Below, piece after piece: positions 5,489 through 11,859 of a DNA stretch of 11,859 nucleotides (its first letter is position 1; the number at the start of each line of letters is the position of its first letter). Made by a program: the position numbers and the translations under genes. The DNA is from an uncultured Eubacteriales bacterium (GTDB taxonomy: Bacteria > Bacillota > Clostridia > Oscillospirales > Oscillospiraceae). Under the pieces are notes generated by a model that saw nothing but the letters and a program-made list of their open reading frames with translations, ran no database searches and was not told the DNA's origin. The stretch is from positions 1 through 11,859 of the forward strand of contig URCK01000055.1 of NCBI GenBank assembly GCA_900546295.1. The letters run 5' to 3'.

Positions 5489-6525
5489 GGCGCGATGCCG
5501 AGCATATACTCGACTGCGATGGCCACGAGCACCACGAGCAGCGAGACGATGAAGCCATGCAGCATCGGCTTTGCGCCAGACTTGCAGAGGGCGGCAAAGT
5601 TGGTGTTCAGGCCGATGGCGGCAAGCGCCGCGACCATGAGGAACTTGCTGATGCTCTTGAGCGTGGCGGCAAGAGACGCGGGGATGACGCCGAGCGAGCA
5701 GAGGATGGACATGGCAAGGAAGCCGAGGATGAACCACGGGAAGAGGGACTTCATATTGACCTTCACGCCATGCTCGCCGCTCTGCGCGGCGGCCTTTTGC
5801 TTCAGGCGGATGCTGATGGCTGCGAAGACCAGTACCGTCGGGATGATGGCGAGCGTGCGCGTCAGCTTGACCATCGTGGCAAAGTCGCCCGCGGCTTCGC
5901 TGAAGGCGTAGCCCGTCGCCACGACGCTCGACGTATCGTTGACCGCCGTACCGGCCCACAGGCCGAAAGCCGCGTCGGAAAGGCCCATCGCGCGGCCGAG
6001 CAGCGGGAAGACGACGACCATGATGGTATCAAAAAGGAACGTTGCCGACATGCCGTAGGCGATGTCCATATCCGTCGCCTCGATGACGGGGGCGACGGCG
6101 GCAATGGCGCTGCCGCCGCAGATGCCCGTGCCCGCGTTGATGAGACTGCTCGTCTTCCAGTCGAGCCCCAGCGCCTTGCCGACAAGGTAGCCGAGGCCGA
6201 AGCAGGTGGCAAGCGTGAAGAGCATGACGGTGAGCGAGAACTTGCCGACCGTGAGGACAGTCGTGATGTTCAGGCTCGCGCCGAGCAGGATGATGGCGAA
6301 TTTAAGGATCTTTTTCGAGGTGAACTTGATGCCGGGCGTTGTCTTCTCATTCGGCGCATAGAATCGGTTGACGATCATGCCGATGAACATGGCGATGACC
6401 GACGCGCCGATGAGGTGCAGCCCCGCCGATTCCTCAAGCTGCTCCAAAAGCTTGGCGACCACGGCGATGACGAGCGCGATGGCGCAGCCGGGCAGCATTT
6501 TTTTCACGGTTTCGATGAATTTCAT
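5470..6525 (-). CDS. YeiH/UPF0324 family putative sulfate or sulfite exporter
   Basis: This 351-residue inner-membrane protein matches the conserved-hypothetical-698 (UPF0324/YeiH) family in length and motifs: GTGICGGSAIAA (132-143), AGTAVNDTSSVVATG (191-205), KLTRT (220-224) and AAIGLNTNF (302-310), within about ten hydrophobic helices. The family is annotated as a putative sulfate exporter. In enterobacteria its neighbour is the LysR regulator YeiE, linked to sulfite stress, and the same pairing occurs here. The ATG at 6525 follows a purine-rich GGAGGAGAG (6543-6535). The longer frame to 6579 covers the promoter. The stop (TGA, 5472-5470) lies inside the 3' end of the convergent kinase gene, so the two transcripts must overlap. 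Substrate is inferred from family and neighbour, not shown. Confidence 0.9.
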   Translation of the reverse strand: MKFIETVKKMLPGCAIALVIAVVAKLLEQLEESAGLHLIGASVIAMFIGMIVNRFYAPNEKTTPGIKFTSKKILKFAIILLGASLNITTVLTVGKFSLTVMLFTLATCFGLGYLVGKALGLDWKTSSLINAGTGICGGSAIAAVAPVIEATDMDIAYGMSATFLFDTIMVVVFPLLGRAMGLSDAAFGLWAGTAVNDTSSVVATGYAFSEAAGDFATMVKLTRTLAIIPTVLVFAAISIRLKQKAAAQSGEHGVKVNMKSLFPWFILGFLAMSILCSLGVIPASLAATLKSISKFLMVAALAAIGLNTNFAALCKSGAKPMLHGFIVSLLVVLVAIAVEYMLGIAPYGTLV

Positions 6526-6557
6526 GTGATTTCTCTCTCCTCCAAAGCTTGTTGCCG

Positions 6558-6587
6558 TTGTATTATAGCACCGACTCATGATATAAT
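6558..6587 (+). promoter_or_regulatory. Promoter of the LysR-type regulator gene
   Basis: TTGTAT (6558-6563) and a perfect TATAAT (6582-6587) are 18 bp apart, and the -10 box has an extended TGA just upstream. The -35 box overlaps the -10 box of the opposing yeiH-like promoter. The leader to the ATG at 6644 is about 50 nt. Confidence 0.68.
6562..6570 (-). promoter_or_regulatory. Extended -10 promoter of the yeiH-like gene
   Basis: The minus strand reads TGC-TATAAT (6570-6562), a perfect extended -10 box. No good -35 box is present: the expected position (6590-6585) reads TTTATT and is occupied by the LysR-gene -10 region. This suggests dependence on an activator. Confidence 0.65.
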
Positions 6588-6596
6588 AAAATTATA
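6582..6596. promoter_or_regulatory. Palindromic candidate LysR operator
   Basis: TATAAT-AAA-ATTATA is a perfect 15-bp palindrome that includes the -10 box of the regulator gene and the -35 position of the divergent yeiH-like promoter. A T-N11-A match (6584 to 6596) lies within it. LysR proteins typically bind such sites to repress themselves and activate a divergent target. In AT-rich promoter DNA such symmetry can arise by chance. Confidence 0.4.
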
Positions 6597-6643
6597 AATG
6601 AGAATATGTCGATTCTGTTTTGTTATCGATGAGGAGGGCGAGT

Positions 6644-7492
6644 ATGGACCAGCGGCTTGAAACATTTCTGACGCTCTGCGCCACGATGAACTATCGCAAG
6701 GCGGCCGAGCGCCTGCACCTGACGCAGCCGACCGTCACCAAGCAGATCCAGGCGCTTGAAGCCCTCTACGGCGTGCGTCTTTTCACCTACGACAGCCGCA
6801 AGCTCAAGAAAACGCCGCAGGGCGAGACGCTTGAGACCTACGCCATCAGCCAGCGCTATCAGGACGAGGAACTGCGCCGCGCCCTTACCGCGCAGGAAAA
6901 GACGCGCCTTCGCATCGGCGCGACCAAATCCATCGGCGACTACATCCTGCCGCCGCAGATCAAGTGCTTTCTGTGCCAGCCGGAAAACGAACTTTTCTTC
7001 ACCGTGGACAACACCGCCCACCTGCTCGCCCAGCTCGAGGGCGGGGAGCTCGACTTCGTTGTGCTCGAGGGCATTTTCGACAAGCGCCGCTACGAAAGCT
7101 TCCTGCTGCGCAACGAGCCGTATATCGGCGTGTGCGCGAAGGAACACCCCTTTTCGGGACGCGAGGTGCCGCTGCCCGAGCTCTTTTCCGAGCGGCTCAT
7201 CCTGCGCGAGCCCGGCTCCGGCACGCGCAACATCTTAGAGCGAGAGCTCCAGCAGTGCGGCTATACGCCCGATGCCTTCCGCTCCAATGTCTGCATCAGC
7301 AGCTTCAAGATCATCCGAGACCTTGTGCGCGCAGGGCAGGGCGTGAGCTTTCTCTATGAGGCGGTCGTCAAGGGCGACGAGGGCATTGCCCACTTCTCCT
7401 GCCCGCCGCTCACGGGCGTACACGAGCTGAACGTCGTGTGTCTCAAGCATACGAACGCGTCCGTTCTCGCCCACCGCTTCCTTAATTTATAA
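6644..7492 (+). CDS. LysR-type transcriptional regulator (YeiE/CysL-like)
   Basis: This 282-residue regulator has a typical LysR helix-turn-helix at residues 1-60: TFLTLCATMNYRKAAERL, then LTQPTVTKQIQALEALYGVRLF. A linker helix leads to a substrate-binding domain starting near LRIGATKSIGDYILP (89-103). REPGSGTR (188-195) is a signature of the YeiE/CysL/CbbR-like branch, which often senses small anions or sulfur compounds. The ATG at 6644 has AGGAGG (6632-6637) 6 nt upstream; a TTG at 6620 in the same frame lies within the leader and is rejected. It is divergent from a yeiH-like transporter with overlapping promoters, the classical layout for a LysR regulator and its target. The inducer is inferred (sulfite or related anion), not shown. 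It ends at a shared terminator. Confidence 0.93.
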   Translation: MDQRLETFLTLCATMNYRKAAERLHLTQPTVTKQIQALEALYGVRLFTYDSRKLKKTPQGETLETYAISQRYQDEELRRALTAQEKTRLRIGATKSIGDYILPPQIKCFLCQPENELFFTVDNTAHLLAQLEGGELDFVVLEGIFDKRRYESFLLRNEPYIGVCAKEHPFSGREVPLPELFSERLILREPGSGTRNILERELQQCGYTPDAFRSNVCISSFKIIRDLVRAGQGVSFLYEAVVKGDEGIAHFSCPPLTGVHELNVVCLKHTNASVLAHRFLNL

Positions 7493-7496
7493 AAAG

Positions 7497-7532
7497 AAAG
7501 AAGAGAGACGGATCGCGTCTCTCTTCTTTTTT
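7497..7532. terminator. Bidirectional terminator (lysR / proBA operon)
   Basis: A perfect 14-bp stem (7497-7510 with 7516-7529) has a GATCG loop and a T-run to 7532. The left side starts with an A-run (7491-7495), which gives a U-run on the minus transcript. The stop codon of the minus-strand phosphoesterase (7533-7531) lies in the T-run itself, so the terminator starts at the last codon. Confidence 0.88.
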
Positions 7533-8004
7533 ATGTGTGCTCCAATTTGAAGACCGAGGGGAGGATCTTCCCGTCCTTACCCTCCAGCACGCCGTAGGTC
7601 GGCCTGCGTACGTCGCCGATCGAGCCGGGGTTGAGCAGCATCGGCCGTGCCGACGCGTCCACGAGCGGCACATGCGTGTGACCGAAGAGCAGAAGGTCTG
7701 CGTTTTGCTCCAGCGCGCGGTACTGCGCGCGCAGCAGCCCCGTCTTCACGCCCATCGTGTGTCCGTGCGCAATGAGCACACGGTGATCGTCTAAGATGAG
7801 CACGCGCTCGAGCGCTTCAAAGCGGCCAAAATCGCAGTTGCCCGGCACCTGCTCGAGCGGGAGGCGGGGGAAAAGCTCGTGCAGCTCCTCCGCGTCGCGC
7901 CAGCAGTCTCCAAGGTGAATGATGCCGTCCGGCTTCTCGCGCTCCACGGCGCGCGCCATATTGTCCACATTGCCGTGGGAATCGGATAATACGAGGTACT
8001 TCAT
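7531..8004 (-). CDS. YfcE/MJ0936-type metallophosphoesterase
   Basis: This 157-residue protein is the size of small YfcE-type phosphodiesterases and carries all the metal motifs: SDSHGN (7-12; D8, H10), GDC (32-34; D33), GNCD (55-58; N56), AHGH (79-82) and FGHTHVP (107-113). NPGSIGDVRRP (125-135) is the usual closing loop. Members are metal-dependent phosphodiesterases with poorly known natural substrates. MKYLVLSDSHGN at 8004 is the family-typical start, 5 nt after the upstream stop. An in-frame GTG at 8013 would overlap that stop as GTGA. Neither has a good ribosome binding site, so translation is probably coupled to the amidohydrolase. It is the last gene of the proBA transcript; a role in proline metabolism is not implied. 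Confidence 0.9.
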   Translation of the reverse strand: MKYLVLSDSHGNVDNMARAVEREKPDGIIHLGDCWRDAEELHELFPRLPLEQVPGNCDFGRFEALERVLILDDHRVLIAHGHTMGVKTGLLRAQYRALEQNADLLLFGHTHVPLVDASARPMLLNPGSIGDVRRPTYGVLEGKDGKILPSVFKLEHT

Positions 8005-8009
8005 CGCGC

Positions 8010-9305
8010 TCACAGGAACTTGTCGAGCTCACGCTCGACCTCGGGCATTTTCTTGACCTGCGGCTTGTCGATGCGATAGCCGCCGCTTATGACCATGTCA
8101 AGCGTGCGCAGCGCGCTCGGACTTTTGAGCGGGTCATCCGTGCAGACGATGAGATCGGCCTGCTTGCCGGCTTCGATGCTGCCGGTCACATCGCCGATGC
8201 CGGCAAGGCGCGCGTTCAGCTTCGTCGCGCTGTAGAGCGCGAAGGCGGGCGTCACGCCGCAGTATTTGACGAAATGGTTCAGCTCGCGCCACATATCGTA
8301 ATGCGTGATGTAGGGGCAGCCCACGTCCGTGCCGAGACCGACGGGCACGCCGGAAGCAAGGTTTGCTTTTGCCAGCGCGATGATACCGTCGAAGACGATC
8401 TTGCCATTTTCCTGCTGCTCGTAGGTCGCGTGCGAGATGCTGCGGTCGAAGAGCGCATAGGGAAGGGCGGGGGAGATGGTCGAGATCTGGAAGGCGCCGC
8501 GCTCTTTGAAGAGGTCGAGCATTTCCTGTGTCGGCTGCGCGCCGTGCTCGATGGAATCCACACCGTTTTGCAGCGCAACAGTCACGCCCTCGGGGCTTTC
8601 AACGTGCGCTGCGACGAGCATACCGAGAGAGTGCGCCTTGTCGCACGCGGCCCTGACGAGCTCGGGCGGCATGCGCAGCACGCCCGGCTCGCCCACGACC
8701 TCAGCGTCCAGTACACCGCCGGTGATCATCAGCTTGATGAGGTCGGGCTTGTCCCCGGCAATCTTCTCAACGAAGGCCGCGGCCTCCGCCGCCGTGTGCG
8801 CTTCATAGGCAAGCGAGCCCGCCATGTGTCCGCCGGGAACCGAGACAGCCATGTTCGAGGCCAGCACACGCGGGGCAAGGATTTTGCCCGCCGCCGCGAG
8901 ATCGCGGATGCGCGTATCGTAGTCCGCCACGCCGCCCACCGTGCGGATCGTCGTCACGCCCGAGAGCAGCTCGGTCTTGGCGTACCCCTCGCACATATTG
9001 AGGCCGACCTTATTCGTCAGCGCGCAGGAGGTGATGAGCTTTACGAGCTTTTTCGGGTCGCTTGCCTTTTTCTTCGGCTTGCCCGAAGCAGGGAGGTGGA
9101 CGTGCATATTGATGAGGCCCGGCAGCACATATCTGCCGCCGAGGTCGACGGTTTCATAGCCTGCGGGGATGTGCTGCGCGTCGGTAATTTCGGCGATCTT
9201 ATCGCCGTCGATGCAGACGGCCTTGCCCGTTTGCGGCTCCATGTGCTCAGAGCCGTCTAAGATCACGCAATTTGTCAGCGCATATCGCTTGTCGTTGTGG
9301 TACAT
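8010..9305 (-). CDS. Metal-dependent amidohydrolase (imidazolonepropionase/prolidase-like group)
   Basis: This 431-residue protein is a complete amidohydrolase-superfamily TIM-barrel enzyme with a small beta-sandwich formed by both ends (VILDGSE near the N-terminus; GSIEAGKQADLIVC near the C-terminus). The metal ligands are all in place: HVH (68-70), the probable carboxylated lysine K191 in LIKLMITGGV, H234 in AAHVES, H254 in SIEHG and D327 in GLGTDVG. That ligand set with the lysine is typical of binuclear-zinc members, including those that cleave dipeptides with C-terminal proline, arginine or lysine. The ATG at 9305 follows AAAGGCGG by about 10 nt, a weak site, and the gene lies 22 nt after proA. 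The link to proBA makes an Xaa-Pro or amino-acid-derived substrate attractive, but it is inference; no signal peptide is seen. Confidence 0.88.
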   Translation of the reverse strand: MYHNDKRYALTNCVILDGSEHMEPQTGKAVCIDGDKIAEITDAQHIPAGYETVDLGGRYVLPGLINMHVHLPASGKPKKKASDPKKLVKLITSCALTNKVGLNMCEGYAKTELLSGVTTIRTVGGVADYDTRIRDLAAAGKILAPRVLASNMAVSVPGGHMAGSLAYEAHTAAEAAAFVEKIAGDKPDLIKLMITGGVLDAEVVGEPGVLRMPPELVRAACDKAHSLGMLVAAHVESPEGVTVALQNGVDSIEHGAQPTQEMLDLFKERGAFQISTISPALPYALFDRSISHATYEQQENGKIVFDGIIALAKANLASGVPVGLGTDVGCPYITHYDMWRELNHFVKYCGVTPAFALYSATKLNARLAGIGDVTGSIEAGKQADLIVCTDDPLKSPSALRTLDMVISGGYRIDKPQVKKMPEVERELDKFL

Positions 9306-9327
9306 CGGAGTATCCGCCTTTCTGGAT

Positions 9328-10584
9328 TTATCGGACCTGACCGCTGCCGGTGATGATGTATTTGTAGGTGCTCAGCTCGTCGAGACCCATCGGCCCGCGC
9401 GCGTGGAGCTTCTGTGTCGAAATGCCCATCTCGCAGCCGAGGCCGAACTCGCCGCCGTCGGTAAAGCGCGTGGAGACGTTGACATACACCGCCGCGCTGT
9501 CGACCTCGTCGACAAAACGCGCCGCCGCTTCCTTGTTCTCCGTCACGATGCAGTCGCTGTGGTGCGTGGAGTGCTGCTGGACGTGCGCGATGGCGGCGTC
9601 GAGATCGTCCACGACCGCCACGGCGAGGATATAGTCGAGAAATTCAGTGTCGAAATCATGCTCCGTCGCCATCGTGCCGGGGATGATCTCCAGTGCCGCT
9701 TCGTCGAGCCGCAGCTCCACGGGGACAAGCCCCGCGGCCTTGCGCTCATCGACGAGCGCCGCTTTGAGGCGCGGCAAAAAGTCCTTTGCGACCGCACGGT
9801 GGACAAGGCAGACTTCCTCGGCATTGCAGACAGAGGGACGACTCGTCTTGGCGTTTACGATGATCTTCACCGCCATGTCAAGATCCGCGTCACGGTCGAC
9901 ATACACATGGCAGATGCCGGTGCCGGTCTCGATGCAGGGAACGCTCGCATTCTCCACGCAGGCGCGGATGAGACCCTTGCCGCCGCGCGGAATGAGCAGG
10001 TCAACAAGGCCGTCCGCCGTCATCAGCGCCTGCGCGCTCGCGTGCGTCGTGTCCTCAACGATGTTGACGATGTCACCGTCGCCGCCCGCGGCCTCGATGC
10101 CCGCCTTGAGCGCCGTGACGATGGCGTGGGAGGAACGGTAGGCCTCCTTGCCGCTGCGCAGCATACACACGTTGCCGCTCTTGATGCAAAGCGCCGCCGC
10201 GTCCGAGGTAACGTTCGGGCGGCTCTCATAAATGATGGCGACAAGCCCGAGCGGCACCTGCCGCTTGGTGATGGTCATGCCGTTGGGACGGACAAACTGC
10301 GCGAGCGTGCGTCCCACATGGTCGGGCAGCGCCGCGGCCTCGCGGATACCGTCGGCCATCGCGCGGATGCGCGCTTCCGTCAGCGCGAGGCGGTCGAGCA
10401 TCACCTCGGAGATATGGCCGCGCGCCGCGTCGAGATCCTTGCTGTTTTCGCGCAGAATGTCGGCGCAGTTTGCCTCAAGGCTCTCTGCCATTGCGAGCAG
10501 CAGACGGTTTTTCTCCTCTGCGTCCGCGCTGCGGATGCTGCCCCAGGAGGCTTTCGTTTTCTTCAAAAGATCAATGGTCGTCAT
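9328..10584 (-). CDS. proA: Glutamate-5-semialdehyde dehydrogenase (gamma-glutamyl phosphate reductase)
   Basis: This enzyme reduces gamma-glutamyl phosphate to glutamate semialdehyde with NADPH, the second step of proline synthesis, in the cytosol. The 418 residues match the family's usual length. Seen motifs are GLVAIIYESRPNVT (113-126), LRSGKEA (142-148), LLIPRGG (196-202), ETGTGICHVYVD (219-230) and SRPSVCNAEEV (248-258), in which C253 is the catalytic cysteine. The C-terminal GPMGLDELSTYKYIITGSGQVR ending is typical. Its ATG lies 3 nt after the proB stop, and its AAGGA binding site lies in the last codons of proB, so the two are translated together, as expected because the unstable intermediate passes between the two enzymes. 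Confidence 0.98.
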   Translation of the reverse strand: MTTIDLLKKTKASWGSIRSADAEEKNRLLLAMAESLEANCADILRENSKDLDAARGHISEVMLDRLALTEARIRAMADGIREAAALPDHVGRTLAQFVRPNGMTITKRQVPLGLVAIIYESRPNVTSDAAALCIKSGNVCMLRSGKEAYRSSHAIVTALKAGIEAAGGDGDIVNIVEDTTHASAQALMTADGLVDLLIPRGGKGLIRACVENASVPCIETGTGICHVYVDRDADLDMAVKIIVNAKTSRPSVCNAEEVCLVHRAVAKDFLPRLKAALVDERKAAGLVPVELRLDEAALEIIPGTMATEHDFDTEFLDYILAVAVVDDLDAAIAHVQQHSTHHSDCIVTENKEAAARFVDEVDSAAVYVNVSTRFTDGGEFGLGCEMGISTQKLHARGPMGLDELSTYKYIITGSGQVR

Positions 10585-10587
10585 ATA

Positions 10588-11361
10588 TTAGTCCTTCTTT
10601 ACGGTAAATCTTGTGCCCACGCGTTTGCCGGCGGCGACATCGTAGAGAATTTCGGGCGACTGGCCGTTGGTGATGACCATCTCGCAGCCCGCCGCCGTTG
10701 CCATCTGCGCCGCGCGCAGCTTGGTCGCCATGCCGCCCGTGCCGAGGCTCGAGCCGCTGCCGCCGCCGAGAGAGATGATGTGCTCGTCAATGATGTCCAC
10801 CGTGTCGATGAGCTTGGCGTCGGGGTTTTTGCGCGGGTCGCCGTCGAAGAGCCCGTCGATGTCCGAAAGCAGGATGAGAAGATCGGCCTTTACCGTCGCC
10901 GCCACGACGGCGGAGAGGGTGTCGTTGTCGCCGATGCCAAACTCTGCGGTGGAGATCGTGTCGTTCTCGTTGATGATCGGCAGCGCGCCGAGTTCCAGAA
11001 GGCGCGCGAGCGTATTGTGGAAGTTCTCGCGCCGGCTGCCGCCCTCTTCGATGTCAGGCGCGGTGATGAGCAGCTGCGCAACCGTGTGGTTGTACTCCGT
11101 GAACAGCTTGTCGTAAATGTACATCAGCTCGCACTGGCCGACTGCGGCGGAGGCCTGCTTGGTCGGCGTGTCCTGCGGCCGCTCGCTCAGGTTAAGCTTG
11201 CCAAAGCCCATTGCAATGGCACCGGAGGAGACGAGGATGATCTCGTGTCCCATGTTCTTGAGGTCGCTCAAAACCTTGCAGAAGCGCTCCATGCGCTGGA
11301 TATTCAGCCGCCCGGTGGAGTGCGCCAGCGTAGAGGTGCCGACCTTGACAACGATTCGCAT
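10588..11361 (-). CDS. proB: Glutamate 5-kinase, short form without PUA domain
   Basis: This cytosolic enzyme phosphorylates glutamate to gamma-glutamyl phosphate, the first and normally feedback-inhibited step of proline synthesis. Amino-acid-kinase motifs are all present: VVKVGTSTL (4-12), VSSGAIAMG (44-52), NENDT (131-135), FGIGDNDTLSA (141-151), LLSDIDGLFDGDPR (164-177) and GTGGMATKLRAA (207-218). At 257 residues it lacks the roughly 100-residue C-terminal PUA domain of E. coli ProB; the short form is common in Firmicutes. The ATG at 11361 has GGAGGG (11375-11370) 8 nt upstream. It is the first gene of the proB-proA-amidohydrolase-phosphoesterase operon. Feedback control by proline is expected from the kinase domain alone, but cannot be confirmed by eye. 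Confidence 0.97.
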   Translation of the reverse strand: MRIVVKVGTSTLAHSTGRLNIQRMERFCKVLSDLKNMGHEIILVSSGAIAMGFGKLNLSERPQDTPTKQASAAVGQCELMYIYDKLFTEYNHTVAQLLITAPDIEEGGSRRENFHNTLARLLELGALPIINENDTISTAEFGIGDNDTLSAVVAATVKADLLILLSDIDGLFDGDPRKNPDAKLIDTVDIIDEHIISLGGGSGSSLGTGGMATKLRAAQMATAAGCEMVITNGQSPEILYDVAAGKRVGTRFTVKKD

Positions 11362-11384
11362 GATAAAAACCCTCCGATCATAAC

Positions 11385-11406
11385 TGCCGCGGGTAAGACC
11401 GCAGCA
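11385..11406 (-). other. Small leader hairpin upstream of proB
   Basis: TGC-C-GCGG (11385-11392) can pair with CCGC-A-GCA (11399-11406), 7 bp with one mismatch and a 6-nt loop. It lies inside the roughly 53-nt proB leader. It is far too short for a T-box, and no U-run follows. Confidence 0.3.
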
Positions 11407-11420
11407 TGAATTTGCCCCTT

Positions 11421-11469
11421 ATTATAACGCGCCCTTTTGCATTTTGCACCCCTTTTTTTGTATTTTTTT
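11421..11469 (-). promoter_or_regulatory. Promoter of the proBA operon with an A-tract upstream element
   Basis: On the minus strand, a perfect TATAAT (11426-11421) has only a weak -35 (GTGCAA, 11449-11444, 17 bp spacing). Two 7-base A-tracts (11469-11463 and 11459-11453) lie immediately upstream with centres 10 bp apart, at about -39 to -56 from the predicted start near 11414. That is where UP elements act, so the A-tracts may compensate for the poor -35 box. Confidence 0.6.
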
Positions 11470-11494
11470 GCGTCAACGCGCCGCAGCTGCATAA

Positions 11495-11533
11495 AAACGG
11501 CACGGGCGCGCTGTTCGCGTACCCGTGCCGTTT
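11495..11533 (-). terminator. Rho-independent terminator of the right-hand LysR gene
   Basis: AAACGGCACGGG (11495-11506) pairs perfectly with CCCGTGCCGTTT (11522-11533). An inner CGCG/CGCG stem (11507-11510 with 11516-11519) extends it beyond a 2-nt bulge. On the minus transcript it is followed by UU in a U-run (11497-11493). It lies 13 nt after the LysR stop and isolates the proBA promoter from read-through. Confidence 0.85.
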
Positions 11534-11545
11534 GCAATTCTTTCT

Positions 11546-11859
11546 TCAGAACGGTTTTTTTGCCACTTCCAGAATGACGTCCAGCATTCCCTGGATCTGC
11601 GGCGTGATGACCTTGTTTCTGTGGTAGAGCACCTGACGCCACTGGCGCATCTGGCAGTCTGCCACGGGAATGGTGGCGAGGTTATCCTTGTGGATGCTCA
11701 TCTCCGTCGTATAGAGCGGCAGGACGGAGAGATACTCCGGATTCTCACGGATGAGGCGGAGGGCGAGCGTGTCGCTCTCCAGCTCGAGGAAGGGCTCCAC
11801 GCTCAGATCCTGACGGGCAAGCTCGCGGTCGAACTGGTCGCGGTAGGGGTTGCCGTGGT
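11546..11859 (-). CDS. LysR-type transcriptional regulator, C-terminal part (runs off right edge)
   Basis: The frame is open from the window edge to TGA at 11548-11546, giving 103 residues of the C-terminal effector-binding domain. The protein's N-terminus and helix-turn-helix lie outside the window. Visible features are ELESDTLALRLIRENPEYLSVLPLY, which fits the helix-strand that closes the ligand cleft, and CQMRQWRQVLYHRNKVITPQIQGML near the end, matching the usual LysR tail in which a 'YHR-K-x-I-T/S-P' strand is followed by the last helix. A shorter frame starting from an internal GTG at 11800 is only part of this gene. Its terminator follows closely. It reads in the same direction as proBA but is not co-transcribed; its targets cannot be inferred. 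Confidence 0.87.
   Translation of the reverse strand, partial: HGNPYRDQFDRELARQDLSVEPFLELESDTLALRLIRENPEYLSVLPLYTTEMSIHKDNLATIPVADCQMRQWRQVLYHRNKVITPQIQGMLDVILEVAKKPF

Noticed and set aside
9169..11409. Plus-strand open frame of 746 codons across proBA
   Set aside because: It is antisense to three well-identified genes. The long opening follows from GC-rich third positions; there is no family motif and no good ribosome binding site.
11362..11494. T-box or other amino-acid riboswitch upstream of proB
   Set aside because: The predicted leader is only about 53 nt with a weak hairpin and no antiterminator. The strong hairpin at 11495-11533 belongs to the upstream LysR gene and lies upstream of the proB promoter.

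Overview
The window looks like ordinary chromosomal DNA from a GC-rich Firmicute, most likely a gut-type Clostridia (Oscillospirales). The evidence is strong GGAGG ribosome binding sites, sigma-A-like promoters in short AT-rich gaps, rho-independent terminators shared by convergent genes, a short glutamate 5-kinase without a PUA domain, a DUF1836 regulator, a DegV protein and a solitary ECF-type S component. No mobile element, tRNA, rRNA, CRISPR array or phage gene is visible. The assignment to a lineage is inference from gene content and style.

Layout from left to right. A secreted protein of unknown function (minus strand) runs off the left edge. It is separated from a CPA2-type cation:proton antiporter (plus) by a 407-base divergent region, which is the least explained part of the window. 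A 17-bp bidirectional terminator then separates the antiporter from a convergent degV gene (minus). degV is divergent from a DUF1836 regulator (plus), with back-to-back promoters and a palindrome exactly midway between their -35 boxes. After a second bidirectional terminator comes an ECF S component (minus), divergent from a uridine-kinase-like P-loop kinase (plus). The kinase overlaps tail to tail by 19 bp with a YeiH-family transporter (minus), which shares an overlapping divergent promoter region with a LysR-type regulator (plus).

A third bidirectional terminator ends both that regulator gene and a four-gene minus-strand operon spanning about 11361 down to 7531: proB, proA, a metal-dependent amidohydrolase and a YfcE-type phosphoesterase. 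proB and proA encode the first two steps of proline synthesis; proC is not in the window. The operon has a TATAAT -10 box, a weak -35 box and two phased A-tracts at the UP-element position. Upstream of it is the 3' end of another LysR-type regulator, closed by its own terminator.

I do not see a clearly new multi-gene system. The most interesting items are regulatory: the leader region of the secreted protein (an interleaved stem pair that could form a pseudoknot, and a start-stop mini-ORF with a strong Shine-Dalgarno sequence), the repeats upstream of the antiporter, the symmetric degV/DUF1836 control region, and the overlapping yeiH/lysR promoters. The ECF S component beside a small-molecule kinase is a reasonable candidate for an uptake-and-trap pair.
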